Notes: generated by a model from the sequence alone, not told the origin. A stretch of 64,000 nt of DNA from Rhodobacteraceae bacterium HTCC2083 (GCA_000156115.1 DS995276.1:2652129-2716128); one strand, 5' to 3'. Shown: positions 19,524-29,285, counted from the first letter of the stretch. A program made the numbers and translations.

Positions 19524-20486
19524 TTATTGAAACGATGAGTTGCTATTAGTAAATTGCTCATTCAACGCAGCGTCTGGATTAATGTGGTACCAGTGCAAAA
19601 GACCAAGCTTTTCGAGCGCTTTGAGCAGGTCAGGCCGCGCTGTACAAACCTCCGTATAAAAAATGCGCAGCTCTTGTGTACCGCCCTTGGCTTCGAGCAT
19701 GTTTAGAAAGCTGTGCATGTTCAACCCGCCTTTGTCCTGATCAAAAGGCGCGTTTAGCTCGGCGCGATAGGCCCCTTTTGATTTGCGGTAGGCATAGTTT
19801 GCTTGCCAAGTGTCCCACGTGTCGCCATGCAGATGGCACAAGCGAGTGTCCGATAGTTCCTGTTGCCCCGGGTTTTTTTGATCGCCAAGAAATGCGTTGT
19901 GGATCTTTACTGAAAACCCTTCGATTCCAGTGCGGTAGATCAACTTTCCAGCTACATGGCTAAGGAACCCACCGTTAAGATGTGCACCATAACGAGGGTA
20001 GAGCGTTTCGGTAACTTTACGACGCTCTCGCATGGGCAAAACGAAACTCTTGAATGGACGTGGCTCTGTTTGTGGGCCTTCCCACTCCAAAGCTTCAAGG
20101 GGACGGATGCGCGCGCAGAGGCAATCCGCGCCCAAAGCCGAAAGTTGCGCTGAAAGCGGCGTATTCCAGACAAGAAATTCGTCATGGTCAATGTGTGCAA
20201 GCCATGCAACTTCAACACGTTTGGCATATGCATCGGCCGCGTTCATTGTTTGGCGAGCTTGGTGTGTGTGTGGCCGCCCACCTTTCTTTTGCCAATAGGC
20301 CTCATCGGTATCGGTAACGCGCACCTTTGGATGGGTTTTAAGCGCCGCAAAGGTCACAACATCAGCATCATCCAGATAAATGTACACACGATGCGCGCCC
20401 TGCTGCAGGTGATAGGCGACAAAACCCAACACCTCCTTAAGTGGCGCTTTGATCGTGCTGACAATGCCCCATTTCAGCTTATTCAT
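19524..20486 (-). CDS. Glycosyltransferase family 2-like protein (Glyco_tranf_2_4 type)
   Basis: A 320-aa protein starting with the conserved WGIVSTIKAPLKEVLGFVAYH and continuing HRVYIYLDDAD. The metal/nucleotide-sugar motif HIDHDEFL (about residue 117) is intact. This pattern is typical of the Glyco_tranf_2_4 group often found in Rhodobacteraceae polysaccharide loci. The substrate is unknown. The start overlaps the end of a paralogue by 8 nt, and the two look like an old tandem duplication. It is probably cytoplasmic, with no signal or membrane helix. Confidence 0.8.
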   Translation of the reverse strand: MNKLKWGIVSTIKAPLKEVLGFVAYHLQQGAHRVYIYLDDADVVTFAALKTHPKVRVTDTDEAYWQKKGGRPHTHQARQTMNAADAYAKRVEVAWLAHIDHDEFLVWNTPLSAQLSALGADCLCARIRPLEALEWEGPQTEPRPFKSFVLPMRERRKVTETLYPRYGAHLNGGFLSHVAGKLIYRTGIEGFSVKIHNAFLGDQKNPGQQELSDTRLCHLHGDTWDTWQANYAYRKSKGAYRAELNAPFDQDKGGLNMHSFLNMLEAKGGTQELRIFYTEVCTARPDLLKALEKLGLLHWYHINPDAALNEQFTNSNSSFQ

Positions 20487-22221
20487 TTACAAGACCGGCA
20501 AGTGCTTTGAATGACTTAACCCTTATCAGCATTGCGTGCTCTTCCAACACTTTCAGGACTTCGGGGCGTGCTGCGCAGACCTCATCGAACAGCTTGCGCG
20601 GGCCGTCTGCCCCTTGCTCGTCCTTTAAGATGTCGATGATATCGCCCAAGCCCAACCGTGCTTGTCCGCGATCCCGATAAGACCCTTTGCTTAGCCGGAA
20701 ATCGAGGTGCCGCGCAAAACTGTCCCAATCTGGCGCGTGGCGATGGAGCAGGGTCATGTGACCCGAACGCTGCGTGTTTTTCACTTCGATCCCACGTTTT
20801 TTGAGCAAGTGCACGCCAAAACGCACATCCTCAACGCCGCAACGGGCAATGGTTTTGCCGATGGTATGACTGATAAAGCCAGAGCGCAGATAGGTGCCAA
20901 ACGTCGGATAAAGCGCGTCAATGATCGCCTTGTCACAGCCCGCATCGAAGTAAGTACGCCGAAACAGCAGATCGGTCGCGTCATAGCTTTGTGCGATCTC
21001 TTCGGCAGGGGGGATGATCAGCGCGTCATTGGTGTCAGGCACGGTGCTGAGTGTGGAAATGATGTCGGCTTCACCAAATATAAATTCATCGCAATCAATG
21101 TGGGCCAACCAGTCCAGGGTCGATGAGCGGTACGCAAGGGTGGCGTTAAAGGCTTGGCGTTGTTGGTGTTTTTCCATCACAGGCTTGCCCATGGCCTCCC
21201 AATAGGCGCGATCACAGTTGGTAATTTTCACTTTCGGATGCGTGAGGCGTGCGAGATCGGCGTTAGGCAAAGGCGCGTCGAGATAGATGTCGATCATCTC
21301 AGCCCCAAGTTGCAAATGATGCGTGATGAAGGGTTTGATCTGAGCGGGACTCGCTTTAATCGTGCTGACAATGCCCCAACTGTGCGACTTTGCTTTGGCG
21401 GGCGCGCGCGCAGGCTCAGGATCGTCATTAGCGCTTTGCTTTTGCGCGCGCTGACGTAATTTGCGGCCACGTAGGGTATTAAAGCGGCGAAACACAGTGC
21501 CCGGATCGGCATTAATCAGGTTCAAAAGGTGATGCGCGAGTGGGGCAATCACGTCATCCTTCTTGGAGTCGAGCCACAAGCGCCCGAGCATATTCACATC
21601 AAGCCCGCCAGACACCAAAGCGTAACGGTCCATGTTCAAGGGCAGCGGCGCAGAGGCCAAGCGTTTCAATTTAAACGCATTATCAGGGGTGAAACCTGAA
21701 TATAGCCGCTCGGATTCATAGAGCTTCATGGCCGCGAATAACACGTTCATCGAGTGCCCGACACGGCGCTGCACTTCGGTTTGGCCGTGATCGCCAAAGG
21801 TGGTGATCGCAGAGACGAGCCAGCGCGGATCGAGATGTTGAAGCATGAAATCAGCCTGTTCAGCCCAGATGCGGGTGAGCAAAGCCATCGTATGTGCAGG
21901 CTGATCAGATTTGCGCAGATGGGCGATCAAGAGCCCGTGCAATTTGCAGAGTTCCGGCTGCCCCAGGAATTCTGTGTTCAATTCCAGAGATTTACGTTGA
22001 TTCCCCGATTGCTGTTTAAATTGGGTAACATGCTCTGGATCAACCTCTTCAACCAGTTTTTTGCGCAACTCTGCGAGATCGGTATCCAAAGGCGCAAGCG
22101 CCTCATTCGTCGCAAAGCTCAGCGGTTTTTCGCGGGCTTGCATACGGGAGACGATCGCCTCAAAACCGCCCTCATAGGTCAGGGCGGTGGGCGTTTCATG
22201 TGTGTCGTTAGGATCGCTCAT
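20479..22221 (-). CDS. Glycosyltransferase family 2-like protein with long N-terminal extension
   Basis: A 580-aa protein whose C-terminal 300 residues are paralogous to the next gene (WGIVSTIKASPAQIKPFITHH, then HIDCDEFIFGEAD with the DxDxF-type motif). The N-terminal half, about residues 1-280, is helical and charged with no recognised domain. An Arg-rich joint (LRGRKLRQRAQKQS) precedes the transferase domain. I start at ATG 22221 (MSDPNDTHE). It follows prfC by 39 bp on the same strand. The acceptor is unknown. Confidence 0.75.
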   Translation of the reverse strand: MSDPNDTHETPTALTYEGGFEAIVSRMQAREKPLSFATNEALAPLDTDLAELRKKLVEEVDPEHVTQFKQQSGNQRKSLELNTEFLGQPELCKLHGLLIAHLRKSDQPAHTMALLTRIWAEQADFMLQHLDPRWLVSAITTFGDHGQTEVQRRVGHSMNVLFAAMKLYESERLYSGFTPDNAFKLKRLASAPLPLNMDRYALVSGGLDVNMLGRLWLDSKKDDVIAPLAHHLLNLINADPGTVFRRFNTLRGRKLRQRAQKQSANDDPEPARAPAKAKSHSWGIVSTIKASPAQIKPFITHHLQLGAEMIDIYLDAPLPNADLARLTHPKVKITNCDRAYWEAMGKPVMEKHQQRQAFNATLAYRSSTLDWLAHIDCDEFIFGEADIISTLSTVPDTNDALIIPPAEEIAQSYDATDLLFRRTYFDAGCDKAIIDALYPTFGTYLRSGFISHTIGKTIARCGVEDVRFGVHLLKKRGIEVKNTQRSGHMTLLHRHAPDWDSFARHLDFRLSKGSYRDRGQARLGLGDIIDILKDEQGADGPRKLFDEVCAARPEVLKVLEEHAMLIRVKSFKALAGLVNE

Positions 22222-22260
22222 ACTGCGCAAGATGCCCGCGCGGGGTGTAACCAGCAAGTG

Positions 22261-23871
22261 CTATTGGAGCATCATTTCCTTTGTCGCGCTGAGTGTGACA
22301 TCGGGGTAGTCGCGCGCTACGCGGTCTATGTCCCATTGCAGGCGTGTGAGGTAGACAGTGTCGCCGTCATTGTCTGTCGCGATATGGGCTTTGTTGGCCT
22401 CCGCGAAGACATCTACCTCCTTTTTGTCGCCCAGAACCCAGCGCGCAGAGGTGAATTGGCTTTGATCGAAGCGCACGGGCAAGCCGTATTCCAACTCAAT
22501 ACGGCTCGCGAGCACTTCAAATTGTAGCGCGCCAACAACACCGACGATATAGCCTGAGCCGAAAGTGGGCTTGAAGACCTTCGCTGCCCCTTCTTCTGCA
22601 AATTGCATCAAGGCTTTTTCCAAGTGCTTAGATTTTAACGGATCGCCCGCGCGTACGCCTTGCAACAATTCTGGTGCGAAGGACGGGATACCCGTGACGC
22701 GCAGTGCTTCGCCTTCGGTCAGTGTATCGCCGATGCGCAATTGACCGTGGTTGGGGATGCCAATGATGTCGCCGGCCCAGCCTTCCTCTGCTAGCTCGCG
22801 ATCCGAAGCGAGGAAAAGCACAGGGTTTGAGATCGCCATCGGTTTTTTCGTGCGCACATGGGTCAGTTTCATACCGCGTTTGAAATGGCCGGACGCTAAA
22901 CGCACAAAGGCTACGCGGTCGCGGTGCTTGGGGTCCATGTTAGCCTGCACTTTGAACACGAAGCCCGCGACTTTCTTCTCTTCAGGCGAAATTTCACGCG
23001 GAGAAGCGCGCTGGATCTGCGGCTCCGGCCCGTATGAACCTATGCCATCCATCAATTCCTTAACGCCGAAAGAGTTGATTGCCGAACCGAACCAGATCGG
23101 CGTCATATGGCCTTCCAACACGGATTGTGGATCAAGCGTTGGCAGTAATTCACGTGCCATCTCAACTTCTTCTTTGAGTTTGTCGAGCAAATGCGCAGGC
23201 ACATGTTCCGCAAGCGCAGGATCATCAAGACCGTTGATCTCGATGGAATCCGCGACCTTATTGCGGTCCGCGCGGTCCATCAGCTCTAGCCGGTCATTCA
23301 GCATATCATAGCAGCCCATAAAATCAGGGCCGACCCCGATGGGCCAGCTGGCTGGGGTCACGTCGATGGCGAGGTTTTCTTGAATTTCATCAATGATATC
23401 AAACGTATCACGGCTTTCACGGTCCATCTTGTTACAAAACGTCAGGATCGGCAGGTCGCGCATTCGGCAAACTTCGAATAACTTCTGCGTCTGACTTTCC
23501 ACACCTTTGGCACCATCGATCACCATCACGGCAGCGTCTACCGCGGTAAGCGTGCGGTAGGTGTCCTCGGAGAAGTCGGAGTGACCGGGCGTATCCACTA
23601 GATTGTAGCGGAAGTGTTTGAAATCAAATGACATCGCGGATGCAGAGACCGAAATCCCACGATCCTTTTCCATTTGCATAAAGTCAGATCGTGTGCGCCG
23701 TGCTTCGCCTTTTGCGCGGACTTGTCCAGCCATTTGGATAGCGCCACCAAAGAGTAGGAACTTCTCCGTCAGCGTCGTCTTTCCCGCGTCAGGGTGCGAG
23801 ATGATCGCGAACGTGCGACGACGTGCAATTTCGGCAGGAAGCTCGGGGCGGTTTGTGGCGGTGTCTAACAT
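22261..23871 (-). CDS. prfC: Peptide chain release factor 3
   Basis: RF3 (536 aa) is a translational GTPase that recycles RF1/RF2 after peptide release. G motifs are clear: ISHPDAGKTTLTEK (P-loop), DTPGHSDFSEDTYR (G3) and FCNKMDRE (G4). The length and the C-terminal FEVLASRIELEYGLPVRF region match RF3 rather than EF-G. It is the first gene of a probable unit with the two glycosyltransferases. Confidence 0.96.
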   Translation of the reverse strand: MLDTATNRPELPAEIARRRTFAIISHPDAGKTTLTEKFLLFGGAIQMAGQVRAKGEARRTRSDFMQMEKDRGISVSASAMSFDFKHFRYNLVDTPGHSDFSEDTYRTLTAVDAAVMVIDGAKGVESQTQKLFEVCRMRDLPILTFCNKMDRESRDTFDIIDEIQENLAIDVTPASWPIGVGPDFMGCYDMLNDRLELMDRADRNKVADSIEINGLDDPALAEHVPAHLLDKLKEEVEMARELLPTLDPQSVLEGHMTPIWFGSAINSFGVKELMDGIGSYGPEPQIQRASPREISPEEKKVAGFVFKVQANMDPKHRDRVAFVRLASGHFKRGMKLTHVRTKKPMAISNPVLFLASDRELAEEGWAGDIIGIPNHGQLRIGDTLTEGEALRVTGIPSFAPELLQGVRAGDPLKSKHLEKALMQFAEEGAAKVFKPTFGSGYIVGVVGALQFEVLASRIELEYGLPVRFDQSQFTSARWVLGDKKEVDVFAEANKAHIATDNDGDTVYLTRLQWDIDRVARDYPDVTLSATKEMMLQ

Positions 23872-23914
23872 GAGGCTGCTATATGATTGAGCGGCGCGCT
23901 TGGCAACGGGGGCA

Positions 23915-23934
23915 CGAATTTTCTAGAAAGTTTG
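23915..23934. repeat. Dispersed palindrome, copy 1
   Basis: CGAATTTTCTAGAAAGTTTG, an imperfect palindrome centred on TTCTAGAA. It lies just after the Hint gene stop and upstream of prfC. Related copies occur at 32010 and 42043. Both this copy and the second are preceded by GGCA. Confidence 0.6.
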
Positions 23935-23936
23935 GA

Positions 23937-24956
23937 TCAGCGCTTAGACGCTTTGCGCAACTTATCCGCAGCATCCGGTCCTAGCAGTTCAGACCCGACC
24001 TCGAATTCCTGATGCAGCCAGCCGGAATGGCCGTTTAGCGTTTCCAGCACGTCTTCACTGACCGTATCCGTCAAAGCCGCGCGTGTGCGTGTGTCCACTA
24101 GCAAGGTTTCGGCCGCGATACCTTCGGCGTAGATGATCTGGTGTTGATCAAAGAGCAGTTGAAAATAGTCAATAAAACCACCGTCTTGCTGGGTCACCGT
24201 GTCGCCGTTCACCAAGTGGCGGGCTTTCACCAGCACTTCTGAGCGGCCTGCGCCCAAAGCGTCGCGGCGCTGGTAAATGAACAGGCGGTGATCGGGGCTA
24301 AGCAACAGATCGTTGGTGTTATTCAGCGTGCCCGCCTTAATCACAATCGGGGCGAAATCGCCGACCGCGCGCACTGTGTGTTGGCCGATCCAGCGGATTA
24401 CTTGACCGCCATCATCGCGCGTCAGGACTTTGTCGCCGACCTGAAGCTCTTCGATCGGACGTTGCGCGCCGGAACTCATGGTGATGTTGGTGCCGCGCGA
24501 GAACGATACGCAGGCGACTTGCGCCAATTTGCGGGCCGCATTGTCCACATCAACGCCGACCAAATTATAGTGACCATTTGCAATCAGTGGGGCGAGAGGG
24601 ACGACATGAATGTTCTCAACAAGATCCTCGGCGTCCAGTTCAACAAGCAGCAGCATTTCCAAGGTTGAACTGTCGCTGCTCATCACAGTGAGGCAACTAT
24701 CAACGAAGACACGTGCAAAAGGTGTGCCCACTTCGGTATCTTCCGCGATTGTGTAGGTGCCGTCGGGTTTGGCAAGCAAGGACAGGCGGCGGCGTTCGGC
24801 GAGATTGCTAAGTTCGTAGACATCATCAAGCATCACTTCGGCGGCAAAGCTCAGTGTGTCATCGATATTAGCACCGTCAATAACGAGAAACTCTTCTGCG
24901 CGATACACAGGAATGCTCTGCGCGAGGGCACTGCCGGAGTTGCTGCTTGCATTCAT
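23937..24956 (-). CDS. Hint (Hedgehog/intein)-domain protein, Hint_2 type
   Basis: A 339-aa protein. The central part, from about residue 150, shows the Hint fold: a Cys-containing start (ACVSFSRGTNITM), IEELQVGDKVLTRDDG, IRWIGQHTV, and the conserved LLLSPDHRLFIYQ histidine block. Hint_2 proteins are common in Rhodobacteraceae and are thought to self-process. Whether this one cleaves is not shown. The N-terminal 150 residues have no recognised domain. Start ATG 24956 (MNASSNSGS) is chosen over an in-frame GTG at 24965. Confidence 0.8.
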   Translation of the reverse strand: MNASSNSGSALAQSIPVYRAEEFLVIDGANIDDTLSFAAEVMLDDVYELSNLAERRRLSLLAKPDGTYTIAEDTEVGTPFARVFVDSCLTVMSSDSSTLEMLLLVELDAEDLVENIHVVPLAPLIANGHYNLVGVDVDNAARKLAQVACVSFSRGTNITMSSGAQRPIEELQVGDKVLTRDDGGQVIRWIGQHTVRAVGDFAPIVIKAGTLNNTNDLLLSPDHRLFIYQRRDALGAGRSEVLVKARHLVNGDTVTQQDGGFIDYFQLLFDQHQIIYAEGIAAETLLVDTRTRAALTDTVSEDVLETLNGHSGWLHQEFEVGSELLGPDAADKLRKASKR

Positions 24957-25082
24957 TCGAAACACTCGTCTAACTAAATATTGCGCTCCTGTCTTCTCAT
25001 GAAAATGCGGCAGGTTACAGACTTAACTACGGCCATAGCGGGCAAAACAGCCGCAAAACGCGCCTAAATGATAGGAAACGAC

Positions 25083-25862
25083 ATGGATCTTGGAATAAAA
25101 GGCCGACGTGCAGTTGTATGTGCGTCAAGCAAGGGCTTGGGGCGCGGTTGCGCGGAGGCATTAGCAGCAGCAGGGTGTGATCTTGTTTTAAACGCGCGCG
25201 GGGCTGAGGCGCTAGAGCAAACAGCAGCAGATATTCGTGCGAAATACGGCGTGAACGTTGAGGCAGTTGCCGCAGATATTACGACCGAAGAGGGGCGCGC
25301 AGAGGTTCTGAAAGCCGCAGGCGAGGTAGATATTCTAGTGAATAACGCAGGTGGCCCACCCCCCGGTATGTGGTCCGATTGGGAGCGTGACGATTTCATC
25401 AAAGCGCTTGATGCGAATATGCTGGCGCCTATTGCGATGATCAAAGCGCTAGTGCCTGCGATGATGGATCGCGGCTGGGGTCGTGTGGTGAACATCACGT
25501 CGCAGTCCGTGAAAGCGCCAATTGGGGTGCTTGGACTGTCCAATTCCGCGCGTGCAGGATTGACGGGTTATGTTGCTGGCACATCGCGCCAAGTTGCGGG
25601 ATCTGGGGTAAATATCAACAATCTGCTACCGGGTATCCACGCGACGGATCGTGCCGTGTCGCTTGATGGCGGTGTCGCAAAAGCGCAGGGCATTACCTCT
25701 GAAGAGGCGAAAGTTAACCGCTGCAAAACTATTCCAGCCGGGCGTTACGGCACTGCGGATGAGTTCGGTGCGACCTGCGCCTTCTTGTGTTCAACCCATG
25801 CGGCATTCATCGTCGGGCAAAACATTCTGCATGATGGCGGCGGTGTAAACGCGACCTTCTAA
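25083..25862 (+). CDS. SDR-family protein with non-canonical active site
   Basis: A 259-aa Rossmann-fold protein. The cofactor motif reads ASSKGLGRG instead of TGxxxGIG, and NNAGGPPPG is present. Where classical SDRs have YxxxK the sequence reads LSNSARAGLTG, so the catalytic Tyr and Lys are both absent. This matches a known BKR-like SDR subgroup with imperfect motifs, so reductase activity should not be assumed. ATG 25083 has AGGA 6 nt upstream and is preferred over ATG 25068. The 3' end overlaps the convergent lipoprotein gene by 4 nt. Confidence 0.85.
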   Translation: MDLGIKGRRAVVCASSKGLGRGCAEALAAAGCDLVLNARGAEALEQTAADIRAKYGVNVEAVAADITTEEGRAEVLKAAGEVDILVNNAGGPPPGMWSDWERDDFIKALDANMLAPIAMIKALVPAMMDRGWGRVVNITSQSVKAPIGVLGLSNSARAGLTGYVAGTSRQVAGSGVNINNLLPGIHATDRAVSLDGGVAKAQGITSEEAKVNRCKTIPAGRYGTADEFGATCAFLCSTHAAFIVGQNILHDGGGVNATF

Positions 25863-26524
25863 CGCTCTACCAAAAAGCCGCCTACAAAGGCGGTTGCGTC
25901 GTCGGCCCCGTGAAACACACCGACGGCGCTGCTAGCGCCGACCTGACCTTTAAGCGCTGCAGCTCGTTTGTTGAAAAACGCCGACCCAGTGACCATTTTG
26001 TCGCTGAATGTGCCATCAATGGTCAAGACTTCGTCTGTACCGTGCAGCGTGCCAAATGTGAAATCTGCGCGTAACGTGATGCGACCGCGTGTGCTTTGCA
26101 CGTCGCCGTATTCGCGGCTTACGCCGTCAGATTTTCCCGCCTCATGTATCTCGTAAGGGCCGCTCATCGCGGCAAACCCGGTGGGTGGCAAGGCCCCAAG
26201 GTCGGTCTCTTCTAGAATGCCACCCACCGCGCTAAACGCAGTGCCTTCGCGACCAAGTTCAAAGGCATATCCGTTGCCCGCATCGTCTTGAAACCCGCCT
26301 TTGAAGATTGTTCTCAATGATGCGTTGAAGGTGCCATCGGCTTTTGGAGTGCCAAAATCAGAAGTTAGTGTCGTGTTGGCCTCAAACTTAGCAAGCTGTT
26401 CTTCAGTCGGCGTGGCGTCGAAATCGGTTTGTTCTGTTTCATCTTCGGCGTTGTCGCAACCTGCCAAAGCAAGACAGAGAAGCAATAAAAACAGCGTGCG
26501 TGATGAGAAAATAAAGCGTGGCAT
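25859..26524 (-). CDS. Transferrin-binding-protein-like lipoprotein
   Basis: A 221-aa protein with a lipoprotein signal (lipobox LAGC near residue 22), so it is exported and lipidated. The mature part is beta-rich with the repeated F..G.F style, and its C terminus (VGVFHGADDATAFVGGFLVER) resembles the TbpB-type beta-barrel domain. Binding of transferrin itself is unlikely in a marine bacterium; a surface role is inferred only. Start ATG 26524 is placed so that the signal peptide begins MPRFIFSSR. Confidence 0.65.
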   Translation of the reverse strand: MPRFIFSSRTLFLLLLCLALAGCDNAEDETEQTDFDATPTEEQLAKFEANTTLTSDFGTPKADGTFNASLRTIFKGGFQDDAGNGYAFELGREGTAFSAVGGILEETDLGALPPTGFAAMSGPYEIHEAGKSDGVSREYGDVQSTRGRITLRADFTFGTLHGTDEVLTIDGTFSDKMVTGSAFFNKRAAALKGQVGASSAVGVFHGADDATAFVGGFLVER

Positions 26525-26729
26525 ACACGAAAGAGACCCTTTGAAAAGCAGTGGCATTAACCATTGCATGATCAAGGTTACTGCGGGGTTAATACTCTCA
26601 AAAGCGCAGATTGGGTCGTGTAAGCGTGCGACCATGGCTCACATTTTTGTCAGCACCGCAGGTAGGCCCTGTTCAGCGATGATCGCATCTGTCAGCAGGT
26701 TCCCATTAACTTACCGATAGGACTTTGAC

Positions 26730-28121
26730 ATGACAGCCAGCTTTGTTGTTGCGATCTTCGCGGCGATTATCCTTGCGAGCCTTCTGGCCGCACCGCGTCG
26801 CGTGACCGTTGATGGCTTCTTTGGCGGGCAATCCGACACAGGCCAAGCACCGAAATTGCTGACCCTCGTTTTGAGCCAAGTCACCACATGGATATTTGCG
26901 CGATCCCTGATGAATGCGGCTATCTTGGGGTATTTCTACGGGATGGCCGGAACGCTGGCCTACGCGGCCTACTACGGGTCCTTTCTGACGGGTGGCTTCG
27001 TCGTGGCGCGCCTGCGTGCAGGTGGGGCTGAATCAGTGCAAGACTGGCTTGGCACGCGGTTCAGACGGCTCGGCACGAGCTGTTACAATCTGGTGATCGC
27101 GCTGCGCTTATTATCCGAAGTCTTCGCCAATCTCATCGTTGTCGGCTTGATCTTTTCTGCTGTTCTGCCCGAAATTGCACTGGCGAAAGAACTTTCCATC
27201 GCACTCGTGGCACTGCTCGGACTTGCTTATTCCGCATGGGGCGGCTTGAGCGCGGCGTTGCGCACGGATGTGTTGCAAATGGCCGTTTTCCTTGTCGTAT
27301 TCACCGTTGCTTTCATCGCCATGCTGCTTAGCCCCAGCTTCGATCTGGGGGCGGTCCTGACGGCGCAGGGCACGTCGGGCAGCTACAATGGCTGGATATT
27401 GATGGCGGTCGCTGCGCTGCAAGTGTTCTCTTATCCCGTGCATGATCCCGTCATGATGGACCGCGGTTTCCTCGCGGACGAAAAGACCACGCGACGGTCG
27501 TTCTTTCATGCGTTTTGGCTCTCGGCCTTGTGCATTATCGCCTTCGGCATGTTCGGTATCCAAGCGAGCCTTGCGGGTGCAGACTACGAAGGCCAGCTTA
27601 TTGGCACTTGGGCAGGCATGTTCCCGTCATGGATCTTCGCGGCTTTGCTGATCTCGCTGTTGATTTCTGCGCTCAGCACGTTGGATTCGGCTCTGTCATC
27701 CGCCTCGCGCTTGTGCGTAGAAGAGCTGGCCCTTGCGCCGCGCAGCCTCAATGGCGGACGCGCAGTGATGATCCTCTTCATGCTGGCAGGGGCGGCGCTG
27801 ACGCTTTGGGGCAATGCCACCTTGTTTGATGCGGTCGCGGTTAGCGGAACTGCTTCGATGTTCCTCACGCCTGTTCTGATTGTGGGCTTGGTGATGGGCC
27901 GCACAGTCGCGCTTTGGTCCTATCTGGTGGCCTTTGGTGCAGCGCTTATCGGCGCGACCCTATACTTTGCACGCGCTGCGGATTGGGCAGCGGCGGTCCT
28001 GCCAGAGGGGCACAAATACGAACAACTCTTGGCGATTTGTATCATAGTCCTAATCGTTGGGTTTGTTGCGGTTTTCGCAGGTGCGCGACGACCTGCAGAA
28101 GAGGTTGAACCAGCGGAGTGA
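26730..28121 (+). CDS. Sodium:solute symporter family protein
   Basis: A 463-aa integral membrane protein with about 12-13 hydrophobic helices. The early QVTTWIFARSLMNAA, the AYSAWGGLSAALRTDVLQMA stretch and SALSTLDSALSSASRLCVEEL (a signature near helix 8) fit the SSS/Na+-solute symporter fold (PutP/SglT-like). The substrate cannot be read from sequence. It stands 75 bp before an ABC-type ATPase gene on the same strand. It may be a single-gene unit. Confidence 0.88.
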   Translation: MTASFVVAIFAAIILASLLAAPRRVTVDGFFGGQSDTGQAPKLLTLVLSQVTTWIFARSLMNAAILGYFYGMAGTLAYAAYYGSFLTGGFVVARLRAGGAESVQDWLGTRFRRLGTSCYNLVIALRLLSEVFANLIVVGLIFSAVLPEIALAKELSIALVALLGLAYSAWGGLSAALRTDVLQMAVFLVVFTVAFIAMLLSPSFDLGAVLTAQGTSGSYNGWILMAVAALQVFSYPVHDPVMMDRGFLADEKTTRRSFFHAFWLSALCIIAFGMFGIQASLAGADYEGQLIGTWAGMFPSWIFAALLISLLISALSTLDSALSSASRLCVEELALAPRSLNGGRAVMILFMLAGAALTLWGNATLFDAVAVSGTASMFLTPVLIVGLVMGRTVALWSYLVAFGAALIGATLYFARAADWAAAVLPEGHKYEQLLAICIIVLIVGFVAVFAGARRPAEEVEPAE

Positions 28122-28196
28122 GGCTGCTAGGAAAAGCCATTCTTGATAAAATCCATCAAGTTTTTTGACTTCGGCTTTCAAACGTAGGATCCAACC

Positions 28197-29285
28197 ATGC
28201 TAGCCACATCGGCGCGCCTCGAGATCAAACGCCTCACGCGCCAATTCAATGGGGCCTGCGTCGTTGACGACGTGAGCCTTAGCATCCAAGCTGGGCAGGT
28301 GACCTGTCTTTTGGGACCTTCTGGCTGTGGCAAATCCACGACATTGCGGATGATTGCCGGGGTCGATCGGCAGGACAGCGGTGAAATCTGGGTTGATGGC
28401 ACACTTGTGTGCGACGGCAGCTTCAGCATGCCCGCGGAGCAACGGGGCATCGGCTTGATGTTTCAGGATTTCGCACTTTTCCCTCATATGAGCGTGGCGG
28501 ATAACGTCGCCTTCGGTTTGACCGGTCCACGCGCAGAAAAACGTCTTCGTGTTGAGGAATTGCTTAAAAAAGTTGGCCTGATGCGTCTGATCGATGCTTA
28601 TCCGCATCAATTGTCAGGAGGGGAGCAGCAACGAGTCGCGCTTGCACGCGCTCTAGCACCACGCCCCAAAATTATGCTGATGGACGAGCCATTTTCGGGC
28701 CTCGACAATCGTTTGCGAGATGGGGTTCGCGATGAAACACTGGCCTTGCTCAAGGAAGAGGGGACAGCGGTTCTCTTAGTGACACATGAGCCTGAAGAAG
28801 CGATGCGCATGGCAGATGAAATTGCGCTAATGCGTGGTGGTAATATCGTGCAACGCGGCGCGCCCTACAATATTTATAACTCCCCAGCGGATCTTGAAGC
28901 GGTAGGGTTTTTTAGTGATATCAACGTGATCCAAAGCTCTGCAAATGGGGCCTTGGCGGATACGCCGTTTGGACAGTTCCTTGCCCCAGGCGTGCCGGAC
29001 GGGGCTGATGTTGACATCGTTTTTCGCCCACAACATGTGAAGATCGACTTCGATCGTGGTGGCAAAGGGCCTTTGCCGACGGTCAGCGATGGGGTCGCAG
29101 CGCGTGCCATCGTGCAGCGTGCGCGCTTTATCGGCTCGCAAAGCCTTGTGGAGTTTATCATGGATGACGGCGAAACGGTGATCCATGCAACTGTGCCCAA
29201 CGTGTTCTTGCCCAAAGCTGACACGCCGCTTTGGCTCACAATCCGACGTGATCGCTGCTTTATTTTTCAGTCAAAATCAAATTAA
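28197..29285 (+). CDS. ABC transporter ATP-binding protein (FbpC/PotA-like), orphan
   Basis: A 362-aa ATPase with Walker A GPSGCGKSTT, Q-loop region, signature LSGGEQQRVALARAL, Walker B IMLMDEPFSGLD and H-loop VTHEPEEA. The C-terminal 120 residues look like a TOBE-type regulatory domain, as in Fe3+ (FbpC) or polyamine/thiamine importers. No permease or binding protein gene is adjacent; its neighbours are an SSS symporter and tatA. It must work with components encoded elsewhere. Confidence 0.88.
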   Translation: MLATSARLEIKRLTRQFNGACVVDDVSLSIQAGQVTCLLGPSGCGKSTTLRMIAGVDRQDSGEIWVDGTLVCDGSFSMPAEQRGIGLMFQDFALFPHMSVADNVAFGLTGPRAEKRLRVEELLKKVGLMRLIDAYPHQLSGGEQQRVALARALAPRPKIMLMDEPFSGLDNRLRDGVRDETLALLKEEGTAVLLVTHEPEEAMRMADEIALMRGGNIVQRGAPYNIYNSPADLEAVGFFSDINVIQSSANGALADTPFGQFLAPGVPDGADVDIVFRPQHVKIDFDRGGKGPLPTVSDGVAARAIVQRARFIGSQSLVEFIMDDGETVIHATVPNVFLPKADTPLWLTIRRDRCFIFQSKSN

